A stretch of 46,153 nt of DNA, from positions 1 to 46,153 of the forward strand of contig QWOO01000060.1 in assembly GCA_003669615.1 (NCBI GenBank), read 5' to 3'. Of the stretch, positions 9,401 through 17,885 are shown piece after piece. The translations under genes and the position numbers were made by a program. The DNA comes from Planctomycetota bacterium (GTDB lineage: Bacteria; Planctomycetota; Planctomycetia; Planctomycetales; Planctomycetaceae). Numbering within the stretch: the stretch's first letter is position 1; every line of letters starts with the position of its first letter. The notes beneath the pieces are model-generated. The model had not been told where the DNA came from, did no database searches, and saw only the letters and a list, made by a program, of their open reading frames with translations.

Positions 9401-9773
9401 GCTGCACCAGATCGGGCAGTGTCGGCTGAGCCAGAGCAACTCGATTCTGAACCAGAACCTGAGCCAGGTTCAGATCCGTGCCTGAAGAAAAAGTGACCGT
9501 CAGCGTGTACGTTCCGTCGTTCGTGCACTGCGACGACATATAAAGCATGTCTTCCACACCGTTGACCTGCTGCTCGACAGGAGCAGCGACAGTGTCGGCC
9601 ACGACCTTTGCATTGGCGCCCGGATACATCGTCGACACTTCGACCGTCGGCGGCGCAATCTCCGGATATTGCGTGATGGGCAGCGTGAAAACTGCAATGC
9701 CGCCGGCCAGTGTGATCACCACCGACAGCACGGTTGCGAAGATCGGTCGATCGATGAAGAAGCGTGAGAACAT
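6450..9773 (-). CDS. RND multidrug efflux permease (AcrB/HAE1 type), paralogue 1
   Basis: An inner-membrane proton-driven drug exporter, 1107 residues. It begins MFSRFFIDRPIFA, as do AcrB-like pumps, with two large periplasmic loops and about 12 membrane helices. The proton-relay pair Asp-Asp is in GIVVDDAIVVVE (about residues 409-410), and the TM10 lysine is in GLACKNAILIVEYA. Compared with its neighbour paralogue it carries an extra segment of about 60 residues between TM6 and the helix before TM7 (about 505-565), with two hydrophobic stretches (AILGAWLGYAYLG and WIWLAAIACVIVVWLA), possibly an added membrane hairpin. It is third in the MFP-RND-RND run on this strand. No outer-membrane TolC-like gene is present. 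The drug range is unknown. Confidence 0.94.
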   Translation of the reverse strand: MFSRFFIDRPIFATVLSVVITLAGGIAVFTLPITQYPEIAPPTVEVSTMYPGANAKVVADTVAAPVEQQVNGVEDMLYMSSQCTNDGTYTLTVTFSSGTDLNLAQVLVQNRVALAQPTLPDLVQRRGVTVKKKAPGVLMIVNLFSPDRSRDNLYLSNYATIQMRDELSRVEGVGDISFLGQRDYSMRVWLDPQQMASRNISTQDVLRSIEQQNTQVAAGQIGQQPTTQGQVFQYTMTTLGRLTSEQQFGDMVLRTDSDGRMIRLRDVARIELGAMSYDQVCTLNTQPSIALSIYQLPGSNALETAAEVRAKMDDLKTRFPEGVDYAIVYDTTPFIRESVKEVFISLRDAVILVAIVVLVFLQGWRPAIIPLVAVPVAIVGTFAAMLAFGFSLNALTLFGLVLAVGIVVDDAIVVVEAVEHNIEQGMAPREAAIHAMEMVAGPVIAVGLVLTAVFVPCAFISGVVGQFFRQFAVTIAISTIISAFNSLTLSPALAVLLLRPREHGAHAEALPRPGLAILGAWLGYAYLGPFLAEQAERVPALREIDPAVWIWLAAIACVIVVWLAGRTVNRFLSFAFGLFNRGFNRATNGYVRTVGWMMKGSVVVLLLYGGMIYGTWHLFTVTPTGFIPAQDKGYLVLNVRLADSASLERTQAVMAQVEKLAGDVDGVRHTVALAGQSLLLNANAANFGSMYVMLDDFQDRVLTHRTADDVAEDLRRLFLEEVEDADINILGAPPIEGLGTAGGFKIVVQDRGDNGLGMLESVSQSIVAEGADDLRLRDLFSSFRANTTWLQLDIDRDAAKKMGLSMGDIFSSLQVNFGSLYVNDFNRFGRTWQVNVQADAKYRMQTQDLQRMYVTSSTAGSVPLSSFIQIRTVTGPLMIIRHNLYPSAFVNAEAAIGASSGEAIQALKDVADRNLAPSMRAEYTELAFLQQLAGNTAMYAFLLAVILVFLVLAAQYESWALPLAVILVVPMCLLCSVVGVIMAGMDINIFTQIGFVVLVGLACKNAILIVEYARAKNQEGVDVFQATLDACRLRLRPIIMTSFAFIFGVVPLVLGEGAGAEMRRTLGTAVFAGMLGVTMFGILLTPVFFYVIQGLANWRAARTQRES

Positions 9774-9894
9774 AGGTGAAAGTGTCTGACTATTTTTGAG
9801 TATTTCTGATCGAAAAAGCCAAGTGATGGGACGCGGTCTGCTTCGACATGTGACGGAGGCCTATTCCTTTTTCACACTCCCAAATCGATTCGCA

Positions 9895-9967
9895 ATACAA
9901 GCTCGAAGCGCCAGCGAGTGGGTTCCACCCGATCCTGCGCCGGCTCGCTGGCGCTTCGAGCTTGTAT
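9895..9967. repeat. Perfect 24-bp inverted repeat between the RND genes
   Basis: The arms 9895-9918 and 9944-9967 are perfect reverse complements (core AAGCTCGAAGCGCCAGCGAG) around a 25-base loop that contains a small GGGT/ACCC hairpin. The element lies in the 266-bp gap between the two RND permease genes and would be transcribed with them. No T-run follows on the minus strand, so a termination role is uncertain; it could moderate expression of the distal permease. Confidence 0.75.
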
Positions 9968-10039
9968 CAATTCAGAGCCTTTCCAGTACCGAAAAGTCAT
10001 TCCGCAAAAACACGAAACCGACATCATCGCCTGCCGGAC

Positions 10040-13000
10040 TCAATCATGATCCACACTTGCTGGCGGCCTCACTGCTGCCCGATCGCGAGACACCGTCGCA
10101 AAGGCCGCACGCGCCGGACGACGAAGGAATCCCAGACGCAGAATGTCCATCACAAAATGTCCCGCTCGAAACAGTCGGCTGTCATGCGAAAACAGGCTCC
10201 AGTGGGACAGTCGATCGACCACAAGAAAGAACACCGGAGTCAGGAAGATGCCGAACAGAGTTACGCCAAGCATCCCGCTGAACACGGCGGTCCCCAGCGC
10301 ACGTCGCATTTCAAACCCAGCCCCTTTCGCAATCACCAAAGGCACGACGCCCAAAATGAAAGCGAAGGATGTCATCAGAATAGGACGCAGTCGCAAACGA
10401 CAGGCTGCGAGAATCGACGCGTGAAGCTCTTCGCCCGCATCACGTCGGAGCTTTGCAAACTCCACGATAAGAATCGCATTCTTGCAGGCCAGCCCGATCA
10501 GCACGACGAAACCAATCTGCGTGAAAATATTGATATCCAGTTCCGCCACCGCGACGCCGGCAATGGAACACAGTACGCACATGGGGACCACAAGAATAAC
10601 GGCCAGTGGCAGCGACCAACTCTCGTACAAAGCCGCCAGCACCAGAAACACAAACACCACAGAGAACAAAAACAGCATCAGTCCGGTACTTCCGGAAGTC
10701 CGTTCCAGATAAGCCAGCTCCGTCCACTCGGCCGCCATTGAAGATGGCAATTCACGAAGGGCCACTTCTTCCAGAACCTGAATGCCTTCTCCGCTGCTGA
10801 CACCGGTGGCGATATTGGCTGTAATGGCGGCGGCCGGATACATGTTGTAGCGAGTGACCATCAGCGGTCCGCCGATCATGCGTACGTTGGCCACCGCACC
10901 GAGGGGAACCATCTTACCATCGCGGTTGCGAACTTTCAGCCGCCGAACGTCTTCCGGCCTGTCACGGTACTGTTCATCTGCCTGCACAACGACCTGCCAC
11001 GTTCGCCCGTACATGTTGAAGTCATTCACGTAACGCGAGCCCAGATAGCCCTGCAACGTCCCAAAGACTTCTCCCAGACTTATGCCCTGCGAAAGACATG
11101 CGTCGCGATCCACATCGAAATACAACTGCGGCGCGTTGACGTTAAAGACGCTCAACAGGCCTTTGAGCTGCGGCTGCTCCGTGCCTTTGCGAACAAGATT
11201 GTCCGTCTGTTCCTGCAAAGCCTTGAGACCAATATCCCCGCGATCTTCCACCATCAGCTTGATACCGCCGGCACGCCCCAGCCCGGATACGGCAGGTGGC
11301 GGCGAAATGGTGACGGTCGCTTCCGGAATATTTTTCGCGTACTTTTTCAGCAGGCTTTCCTGAATGGAGGCCGCCGTAGTCTCTGGTGACTGACGCTTCT
11401 CGAACTCTTCCAATATGACGAACATGGAACAGAAGTTCGACGCGCGAGCACCCAGCTGGAATGAGTTGCCGGCAATCGAGTTGATGCTGCGAACCCCGGG
11501 TGTATCCAGCGTCAGGCTTTCTACGCGAGTCAGTGTTTCCAGAGTCCTCTCCGCTGATGTCGCATCAGGCAACTGAACGCTGCAGACCAGATATCCTTTG
11601 TCCTGCGATGGGATAAATCCCCGAGGCAGAGAGTTGAAACCGAAATACGTCAAACCCAGCAATCCACCGTAAACCAGCAGAACTAACACTGGCACTCGCA
11701 GCAGTCGCGACGTGGCAAACGCATAGCCGTTGATCGACTTCTGCATTCCAAAGTTGAACAGGCGAAAAAACCAGCCAAACAGGAAGTCCAGCAGCCAGGT
11801 CAGCCAATCCTTCTTACCATGCTTCGGACGCAGCAACAAAGCCGCCAGCGCGGGACTGAGTGTCAGAGAATTGATGGTGGAGATGACCGTTGAGATCGCA
11901 ATCGTTAATGCAAACTGGCGAAAGAATTGTCCGACAATCCCGGAAACAAACGCGCACGGGATAAACACGGCCGACAGAACGAGTCCCACCGCAATCACGG
12001 GCCCCGTGACTTCTTCCATCGCTTTGATTGCGGCCTCACGCGGGGCGAAACCGCGTTCGATGTATTGCTCAACGGCTTCAACGACCACAATCGCATCATC
12101 CACCACGATCCCGATCGCAAGCACCAGTCCAAACAGCGTAAGATTATTCAGACTGAAGCCTGCCGCCACCATTGCGGCAAAAGTGCCCACGATGGCCACA
12201 GGAACTGCAATCAGGGGAATGATGGCCGGTCGCCAGCCCTGCAAAAACACCAGCACCACAAGCGCAACAAGGATCACCGCATCTCGCAGAGATTTGAAAA
12301 CTTCGTTGATCGATTCGCGAATGAACGGCGTGGTATCATAGCCGGCTTCGTAAATGACGCCTTCCGGAAAATCGACAGACAACTCAGCCATCTTGGCTTT
12401 AACAAGGTCGGCGGTTTCCAAAGCATTGGCGTCCGGAAGCTGAAAGATCGCCAGTCCCACGGTCGGCTTTTGATTGAACCGGTTATTGGTCTCAATGGTA
12501 CGAGAAGCGACTTCCACGCGACCGATATCGCGGATGCGTAAAATACGTCCTTCGGCCCCGGTTCTTACAATGATGTTGGCGAACGCCTCGGGCGTTTCCA
12601 GTCGACCTTTCACAGTCAAAGGGATTTGCCACATCTGGCCGTTCATGGAAGGTGGCTGCCCCAATTGCCCCAGCGCCACTTCGCGATTCTCGTCACGAAT
12701 GGCCGCCTGCACATCAGTGACCGATAAATTTCGAGCCGCCAGTTTGTCCGGATCCAGCCAGATTCGCATACTGTAGTCTCGCTGACCAAACACACGAACC
12801 TCGCTCACGCCTCGCAACCGACTGATTTCATCCAGCAGATGCAGTCGCGCGTAATTGCTCAGGTACAGTTGATCGTAGCGTCCATCCGGCGAGTTCAGAC
12901 TGACGGTCAGCAGAATATCGGGCGATCGTTTGCGAGTGGTCACGCCCGTTCGACGGACCACTTCGGGCAAAGAGGGAATCGCCAGACTCACGCGATTCTG

Positions 13001-13324
13001 AACAAGAACCTGAGCCAGATTCAGATCGACGCCCGGTTTAAACGTCACCGTCAGAGCATACGAACCGTCATTGGTGCTCGACGAATTCATGTACAGCATG
13101 TCTTCCACGCCGTTAACCTGCTGTTCAATCGGCGCTGCCACGGTTTCGGCTACGGTTTGAGCACTGGCGCCCGGATAGTTACAGCCCACTTCCACTGTTG
13201 GCGGAGCGATCGGAGGATACTGAGCCAGCGGCAGCTGATAGAGCGCAATTGCCCCCACCATCGTGATCACTATGGAAATCACGGATGCAAAAATGGGACG
13301 ATCGATAAAGAATCGTGAGAACAA
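10040..13324 (-). CDS. RND multidrug efflux permease (AcrB/HAE1 type), paralogue 2
   Basis: A second inner-membrane RND pump, 1094 residues, clearly paralogous to the neighbour: identical first 13 residues, Asp-Asp in GIVVDDAIVVVE (about 408-409), and the TM10 lysine in GLACKNAILIVEFA. It has the standard short link between TM6 and TM7. The start codon is TTG (13322-13324), chosen because the paralogue starts at the same residue with ATG and because no in-frame ATG gives the conserved N-terminus. A C-terminal tail of about 50 residues after the last helix is Arg/Ala rich and unlike the paralogue. It follows the membrane-fusion gene after 155 bp. Two RND genes with one adaptor could form mixed trimers, as in MdtBC; that is inference. 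Confidence 0.94.
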   Translation of the reverse strand: MFSRFFIDRPIFASVISIVITMVGAIALYQLPLAQYPPIAPPTVEVGCNYPGASAQTVAETVAAPIEQQVNGVEDMLYMNSSSTNDGSYALTVTFKPGVDLNLAQVLVQNRVSLAIPSLPEVVRRTGVTTRKRSPDILLTVSLNSPDGRYDQLYLSNYARLHLLDEISRLRGVSEVRVFGQRDYSMRIWLDPDKLAARNLSVTDVQAAIRDENREVALGQLGQPPSMNGQMWQIPLTVKGRLETPEAFANIIVRTGAEGRILRIRDIGRVEVASRTIETNNRFNQKPTVGLAIFQLPDANALETADLVKAKMAELSVDFPEGVIYEAGYDTTPFIRESINEVFKSLRDAVILVALVVLVFLQGWRPAIIPLIAVPVAIVGTFAAMVAAGFSLNNLTLFGLVLAIGIVVDDAIVVVEAVEQYIERGFAPREAAIKAMEEVTGPVIAVGLVLSAVFIPCAFVSGIVGQFFRQFALTIAISTVISTINSLTLSPALAALLLRPKHGKKDWLTWLLDFLFGWFFRLFNFGMQKSINGYAFATSRLLRVPVLVLLVYGGLLGLTYFGFNSLPRGFIPSQDKGYLVCSVQLPDATSAERTLETLTRVESLTLDTPGVRSINSIAGNSFQLGARASNFCSMFVILEEFEKRQSPETTAASIQESLLKKYAKNIPEATVTISPPPAVSGLGRAGGIKLMVEDRGDIGLKALQEQTDNLVRKGTEQPQLKGLLSVFNVNAPQLYFDVDRDACLSQGISLGEVFGTLQGYLGSRYVNDFNMYGRTWQVVVQADEQYRDRPEDVRRLKVRNRDGKMVPLGAVANVRMIGGPLMVTRYNMYPAAAITANIATGVSSGEGIQVLEEVALRELPSSMAAEWTELAYLERTSGSTGLMLFLFSVVFVFLVLAALYESWSLPLAVILVVPMCVLCSIAGVAVAELDINIFTQIGFVVLIGLACKNAILIVEFAKLRRDAGEELHASILAACRLRLRPILMTSFAFILGVVPLVIAKGAGFEMRRALGTAVFSGMLGVTLFGIFLTPVFFLVVDRLSHWSLFSHDSRLFRAGHFVMDILRLGFLRRPARAAFATVSRDRAAVRPPASVDHD

Positions 13325-13479
13325 GGAAACTCATTTCCACAGTAATGAAGTCAACTGACACCAAATACAATCAGCTCAAGAAACGTTTGCGTCTTTTCCT
13401 GCAGCAGATCAACTCAGTGATCAGCAAAAATGAGCCGAGAACTTCACACACGTGGCCGGACAGCAGAGAACGATGCGAC

Positions 13480-14625
13480 TCAGGATTCCGGGGAGCTTAA
13501 CCTGGGATTGATCTCCATCTTTCTTCGCAGCCGCTGCAGGCCCGTCACAATGACCTGATCGCCCGCCTGAAGCCCCGCGCGAATGACACGCCGCTGACCG
13601 ACGAGCGGCCCGGTCTCCACATTTCGAGCTTCGGCGATCGTTTTATCTCCATCTTTTCCAACGACGAACACGAATGGGCGTCCCTGATCGGAAGCCATCG
13701 CCTCTTCCGGAATCAACAGGGATGGCTCCGCCTTGCCAACAGGAAATTTGATACGCACAAACAGACCTGGCGCAAGCAGTCCATCCGAATTGTCCACGGT
13801 CGCTCGGGCTCGTAAGGTTCCGGTCGCGGGATCGATCTGGTTATCCAGAAAGTCGACTTTGCCGTTCACTGCGAACTCCTCAGAGTCCGCCAGCGCTATG
13901 TTGACTTGAACAGCCTCTTTCATTGCCGAGACGATCGCGCCGATGTTCTCAAGACGCCGCAGACGCAGCACCGTTCGTTCATCAATGTCGAAGTAAACAT
14001 AAACCTGCTCGAGCGGAATAATAGTGGCGAGTGCTGTCTGATCGGTCGTCACAATGTTGCCCACGTCCACCATACGGCGACCAATGCGCCCGTCCAGCGG
14101 TGCTGTGATTGTGGTGAACTCAAGATTGAGCTGGGCCATGCTGTACGCCGCCTGAGCTTCCTGCAGCGCAGCCCTTGCTTCATCCAGATCAAATTGAGCG
14201 GTCTCGAATTCGTTCTCCGAAAGAGCCTTCTTCGCCATCAATTCTTCAGCACGTCGCAGCTGGCTGGTCAGTCGCTTGATGCGAGCTTCGATCTGAGCGG
14301 CTGCAGCAGATGCACGCTGCTCTTCCGCAACAAAAGGTCGGTCGTCAATTTTAAACAGCACGTCGCCCTTCTTAACCTGAACGCCATCTTCAAAATGGAC
14401 GCTGTTAAGATAGCCGCTCACGCGCGAACGAAGCTCCACGACTTCCGTAGCGGCGGTCCGCCCGGTGAACTCTTCAAACTCCGTTACTTCCTCCGTCGTG
14501 GGAGTTACGAACATCACACTCATCGGAGGTGGAGGCTCAGGCTTCTTTTCGACGCGATTGCAGCCGGCCGTGATGATCATCACCAACGACGAGGCGACCG
14601 CAGATAACGTGAGACATTGCGACAT
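13480..14625 (-). CDS. RND efflux membrane-fusion lipoprotein (AcrA/MexA type)
   Basis: The periplasmic adaptor that links the RND permease to an outer-membrane channel. The 381 residues start with a lipoprotein signal ending in a lipobox (ITAGC, Cys22), followed by a proline-rich linker (PEPPPPM). Next come a barrel-sandwich half-motif with VELRSRVSGYL and VKKGDVLFKIDDRPF, a coiled-coil hairpin (about 85-150, rich in Ala/Glu/Gln), the returning lipoyl half (TITAPLDGRIGRRMVDVGNIV), and C-terminal beta-barrel and membrane-proximal domains. The ATG at 14625 gives the complete signal peptide. It is the first gene of the efflux run, and a 20-bp palindrome 43 bp upstream is the likely site of repression by the divergent TetR protein. 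Confidence 0.93.
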   Translation of the reverse strand: MSQCLTLSAVASSLVMIITAGCNRVEKKPEPPPPMSVMFVTPTTEEVTEFEEFTGRTAATEVVELRSRVSGYLNSVHFEDGVQVKKGDVLFKIDDRPFVAEEQRASAAAAQIEARIKRLTSQLRRAEELMAKKALSENEFETAQFDLDEARAALQEAQAAYSMAQLNLEFTTITAPLDGRIGRRMVDVGNIVTTDQTALATIIPLEQVYVYFDIDERTVLRLRRLENIGAIVSAMKEAVQVNIALADSEEFAVNGKVDFLDNQIDPATGTLRARATVDNSDGLLAPGLFVRIKFPVGKAEPSLLIPEEAMASDQGRPFVFVVGKDGDKTIAEARNVETGPLVGQRRVIRAGLQAGDQVIVTGLQRLRRKMEINPRLSSPES

Positions 14626-14667
14626 GTCGGAACCGTTGAAAATTAAGGAAAACGAGGCAGGATAAAA

Positions 14668-14687
14668 ATGACTGACTAGTCAGTCAT
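14668..14687. promoter_or_regulatory. TetR-type operator between efflux genes and regulator
   Basis: A perfect 20-bp palindrome (ATGACTGACTAGTCAGTCAT) in the divergent gap between the membrane-fusion gene (start 14625, minus) and the tetR gene (start 14839, plus). Its size, symmetry and position are those of a TetR-family dimer site, so the regulator probably represses the efflux genes and perhaps itself. Binding is inferred; the palindrome is directly visible. Confidence 0.8.
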
Positions 14688-14838
14688 AGGGTGGTATTGT
14701 AGGGTAGACTTGTGGAACTCGCCTTTCAACAGGCCAAACACCATTCTTTCCGGTTTAAGCCGGCCCAAAGTGATGGGATTCTGGAAATCCCACCTTCGAG
14801 CACTTCAAGCCTCTATTTTTCGCACTCTCCGATCTCTC

Positions 14839-15465
14839 ATGGCACACGTCGCCCCAAACTCCAGCAATGCTGCGGATCGCAGAGCCGAACGACGGCAGGC
14901 GATAATCTCGACCGCGGCGCAGCTGTTTGCTCGGGATGGTTACGCGAATTGTGAAATGGAAAGCGTGGCCATTCAGAATGGCGTCGCGAAAGGCACGCTC
15001 TACCTGTACTTCAAGAGCAAAGAGGAGTTGTTCTGCGCGTGCGTTGACAGCGGGATGAAACAGCTTCAGACAACCGTTCAGGCCGCCGGCCGCCGGCACG
15101 ACGACCCATTTGTAAAGATCTCTGAAGCCATTCGCGCCTATCTGATGTTTTTCGAACAGCATCCGGAACAGGCCGAACTCCTGATCCAGGAGCGCGCTTT
15201 TTTCCACAACCGCCAGCAACCCACCTACTTCACGTATCGTGACGAAAGTCGAGAACACTGGCGCAGTGTTTGGAGTGGTCTGCTTGAGGATGGAAGCATT
15301 CGCCCGGAACTGAAGGTCGATCAGATCCTCGACTTTGTCGGCAATCTGGTTTACGGCACCATGTTCACCAACCACTTCCTCGGTCGATCGGCCGAAGAGC
15401 AGCACGCGGTGATCATGGACATCTTCTACCGTGGTATCTGGAGCGATTCGCAGCGCACGAGTTAG
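14839..15465 (+). CDS. TetR/AcrR-family transcriptional regulator
   Basis: A 208-residue DNA-binding repressor. The N-terminal helix-turn-helix has the family pattern: RRQAIISTAAQLFARDGY, then MESVAIQNGVAKGTLYLYFKSKEELF (about residues 19-64). An all-helical ligand and dimer domain with a TetR_C-like QHPEQAELLIQERAFF segment follows. The ATG at 14839 was chosen because it gives a normal short N-terminus; an in-frame start at 14710 would add 43 residues with no family resemblance. It is divergent from the MFP-RND-RND genes with a palindromic operator between them, the usual layout of a local efflux repressor induced by a pump substrate. Confidence 0.9.
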   Translation: MAHVAPNSSNAADRRAERRQAIISTAAQLFARDGYANCEMESVAIQNGVAKGTLYLYFKSKEELFCACVDSGMKQLQTTVQAAGRRHDDPFVKISEAIRAYLMFFEQHPEQAELLIQERAFFHNRQQPTYFTYRDESREHWRSVWSGLLEDGSIRPELKVDQILDFVGNLVYGTMFTNHFLGRSAEEQHAVIMDIFYRGIWSDSQRTS

Positions 15466-15561
15466 CCGATGGTCGGTTCGACAATCGCAGGCTGATGTCG
15501 TAAAACGGTCGACTGAGTTGTCTCAATCATCGTAATGCGCGCCCCATCAGCGGAAGTTTTC

Positions 15562-16644
15562 ATGCAATCAAATCGCCGCCACTTTGTTCAAACGGTCAGC
15601 GGCGGCATCGCCCTGTCTGCGTTGGGAAGCCGCTTGCTCAGTGCTCCAACTCAAGAAAACAAGCCGCGAATTAAAGTCGGCCAGATTGGAACAAGCCATG
15701 CCCATGCGAGCAAGCTGGCGGTGTATCGGCAGTCACCAGATTATGAAGTCGTGGGCATTGTGGAACCCGATGCAGAGCGACGAAAGTTGGCGGAGTCGCA
15801 GGCCACTTATCGGGACCTGAACTGGATGACCGCCGAGCAGTTGCTGAACGTGCCCGGTCTGCAGGCCGTGCTTGTAGAAACGGAAGTACGCGACCTTCTG
15901 AGTACGGCAGAAACCTGCGTTGCTGCAGGGAAACACGTGCACATTGATAAGCCGGCCGGTGAGTCGCTGCCGCATTTTGCACGCATTCTGGATTTGGCAA
16001 CGAAGCAGAATCTGCTCGTCCAGATGGGCTACATGTTTCGCTATAACCCGGGCGTCGTGCTGCTGCGCGAGTTTCTGAAGCACGGCTGGTTAGGTGAAAT
16101 TTTCGAAGTCCACACGGTGATGAGCAAAGTCGTCGATCCCGTCAGTCGTCGAGGTCTGGCCGAATATCCTGGCGGGATCATGTTTGAACTGGGCTGTCAC
16201 GTCATCGACCTTGTGATTGGGGTCCTTGGTGCACCTGAGAAGGTCACCGCGTTTCCTCGGCGTGTCAGCAGCGAACAGGACGGACTGCAGGACAGCATGC
16301 TGGCGGTATTGGAATATCCTCGAGCGACAGCAACGGTTCGTTCGAGCGCGATTGAAATCGACGGCGGCGAACGGAGGCATCTGGTGGTATGCGGGACCGA
16401 AGGCACGTTTCATATTCAGCCGCTGGATAATCCGTCAGCTCGAGTGACTCTGGCAAAACCGCAGGGACAGTATCTGAAAGGCAGTCAGACGGTGACGTTT
16501 CCAAAGTATGTGCGTTACATCGACGACGCAGCCGACATGGCGAAGATCATTCGCGGAGAAAAGCCATCCGACTTTTCTGCAGAGCACGACCTGAATGTGC
16601 AAACATGCCTGCTTCAGGCCAGCGGCATACCAACAACAAGATGA
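15562..16644 (+). CDS. Gfo/Idh/MocA-family oxidoreductase, Tat-type signal
   Basis: A predicted NAD(P)-dependent sugar or inositol-type dehydrogenase, 360 residues. The N-terminus (NRRHFVQTVSGGIALSALG) fits a twin-arginine export signal, common for this family in planctomycetes. The Rossmann region (about 30-150) has GQIGTSHAHA where GxGxxG is usual, and ends in the HIDKPAGES motif with the conserved Lys-Pro. A C-terminal alpha/beta domain includes GGIMFELGCHVIDLV. The ATG at 15562 has GGAAG 5 bp upstream; an in-frame ATG at 15535 would bury the Tat motif. The atypical nucleotide motif may mean altered cofactor binding. The substrate is unknown. A palindromic element starts 11 bp after the stop. 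Confidence 0.85.
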   Translation: MQSNRRHFVQTVSGGIALSALGSRLLSAPTQENKPRIKVGQIGTSHAHASKLAVYRQSPDYEVVGIVEPDAERRKLAESQATYRDLNWMTAEQLLNVPGLQAVLVETEVRDLLSTAETCVAAGKHVHIDKPAGESLPHFARILDLATKQNLLVQMGYMFRYNPGVVLLREFLKHGWLGEIFEVHTVMSKVVDPVSRRGLAEYPGGIMFELGCHVIDLVIGVLGAPEKVTAFPRRVSSEQDGLQDSMLAVLEYPRATATVRSSAIEIDGGERRHLVVCGTEGTFHIQPLDNPSARVTLAKPQGQYLKGSQTVTFPKYVRYIDDAADMAKIIRGEKPSDFSAEHDLNVQTCLLQASGIPTTR

Positions 16645-16655
16645 AGGCAACCTCT

Positions 16656-16807
16656 GTCGTTGTTCGCTCCGCGAACAAAACGGGTTGTGAAGAACCGGTC
16701 TCCATGTGCTTAACCACGAACTCACAACGCGACTCCCATCCGCACTCTTTATCCCTTCGGCAATCTGCGCTTCCATCATCCGTTTCGTTCGCGGAGCGAA
16801 CAACGAC
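16656..16807. repeat. GTCG-hairpin palindromic element, copy 2 (152 bp)
   Basis: Terminal inverted repeats 16656-16683 and 16780-16807 (28 bp, one mismatch) contain the same GTCGTT-GTTCGC-TCC-GCGAAC hairpin as copy 1. The left flank CTCT is shared with copy 1. The interior is homologous to copy 1 in reverse orientation. It starts 11 bp after the oxidoreductase stop and ends about 100 bp before tadA. Confidence 0.85.
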
Positions 16808-16905
16808 TTTGTGCGATTGACGGCAACTCTGGTGATTCTATCCTTCCCTGAGCTTCCACAATTTCACCGAGTGCGCATTCACAAGATTCAGCAGGACCTG
16901 CCCAA

Positions 16906-17397
16906 GTGTCAGACATCTTCCCCATCAATCCTCTCGCGCCGCATGATTTCTGGATGAAGAAAGCGCTCGATCAGGCCATTCAGGCGTTTGATGAGGGCGA
17001 AGTGCCGGTCGGCGCAATCATTGTGCATCAGGAGCGAGTGATTGCGGAAGGTCGCAACCAGCGTGAAACACTTAACGATCCCACTGCACACGCGGAAATG
17101 ATTGCGATCACTCAAGCAGCCGAAGTTCTGCAGTCATGGCGACTGCTCGACTGCACGTTGTATGTGACGCTGGAACCGTGCCCCATGTGCGCCGGGGCCA
17201 TCGTCCAGGCTCGTATCCCCCGAGTGATTTATGGAACCGCCGATCCCAAAGCGGGCGCCTGTCATTCGCTGTTCAGCCTGACCTCCGATATTCGCCTGAA
17301 CCATCAGTCGGCAGTGCTTGGCGGCATCATGGCGGAGGACTGTAAGGCCATTCTTCAGGAATTTTTCCGGCAGCAGAGAGCACTTGGGAAGAAATAG
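16906..17397 (+). CDS. tadA: tRNA-specific adenosine deaminase
   Basis: Converts adenosine 34 to inosine in the anticodon wobble position of tRNA-Arg(ACG). The 163-residue protein has the deaminase zinc motif HAEM with catalytic Glu (about residues 63-66) and PCPMCAGA (about 93-100), plus a DPKAGAC segment typical of TadA. The GTG at 16906 was chosen because AGGA lies about 9 bp upstream and the N-terminus leads into the conserved [10 protein letters not shown]; an internal ATG at 16954 would cut off the helix start. It is monocistronic as far as can be seen. Confidence 0.94.
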   Translation: MSDIFPINPLAPHDFWMKKALDQAIQAFDEGEVPVGAIIVHQERVIAEGRNQRETLNDPTAHAEMIAITQAAEVLQSWRLLDCTLYVTLEPCPMCAGAIVQARIPRVIYGTADPKAGACHSLFSLTSDIRLNHQSAVLGGIMAEDCKAILQEFFRQQRALGKK

Positions 17398-17885
17398 GCG
17401 TTGATCTTTGCCACTTGTCAGCTGCCATTGCACAAATCTTTGCAAGGTCTTTCGGCAAAAATTGCCGCCACACGCGTCGACCAGCGAAACCTGCCTGATG
17501 GAACCCTAAAAACACGCCAGAACTGAGAGTTACCGTCCGAGGCCTCGAAGAATCGTCCTCAAAACTTTAACCGCTATTGACCCAATTTTTCGGTTGGGAT
17601 AAATCACCTTCCGTTGCGACGTGTTCGTCGGCAGATTCAGCCAAACACAAGCAACTCCTTTCCTCTTTCTGCTGTTCTCCGTCAGTCGGCGAAACTTACT
17701 GCGTCCTGCGGTAAACCAACCGACCTCCTGTCTCACCTCAAAGGTTTCAGAATCAGAATGCAGAATTCAGCCGCACTGAAGTTTGTATTCCTGACCTGCG
17801 AACCTGATCTCCTCTCACCTTCCCGCAACAGTTTCCGGTGAAATTGCCTGCGCGTTAGTGACCCCTTTCTTCAGGGAAGAAGCTC
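17398..17885. other. 488-bp intergenic region upstream of the YTV-type gene
   Basis: No convincing coding sequence. It holds a candidate promoter (17577-17604), a long likely 5' untranslated region, a weak TCACC/GGTGA hairpin near 17816-17842, and a strong ribosome binding site (AGGGAAGA, about 17873-17880) before the downstream ATG. The long leader could carry regulation, but no known riboswitch was recognised. Confidence 0.5.
17577..17604 (+). promoter_or_regulatory. Candidate sigma-70-type promoter for the YTV-type gene
   Basis: TTGACC (17577-17582) and GATAAA (17599-17604) are separated by 16 bp, about 280 bp before the ATG at 17886. The match is reasonable but planctomycete promoters are poorly characterised, so this is tentative. 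Confidence 0.3.
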
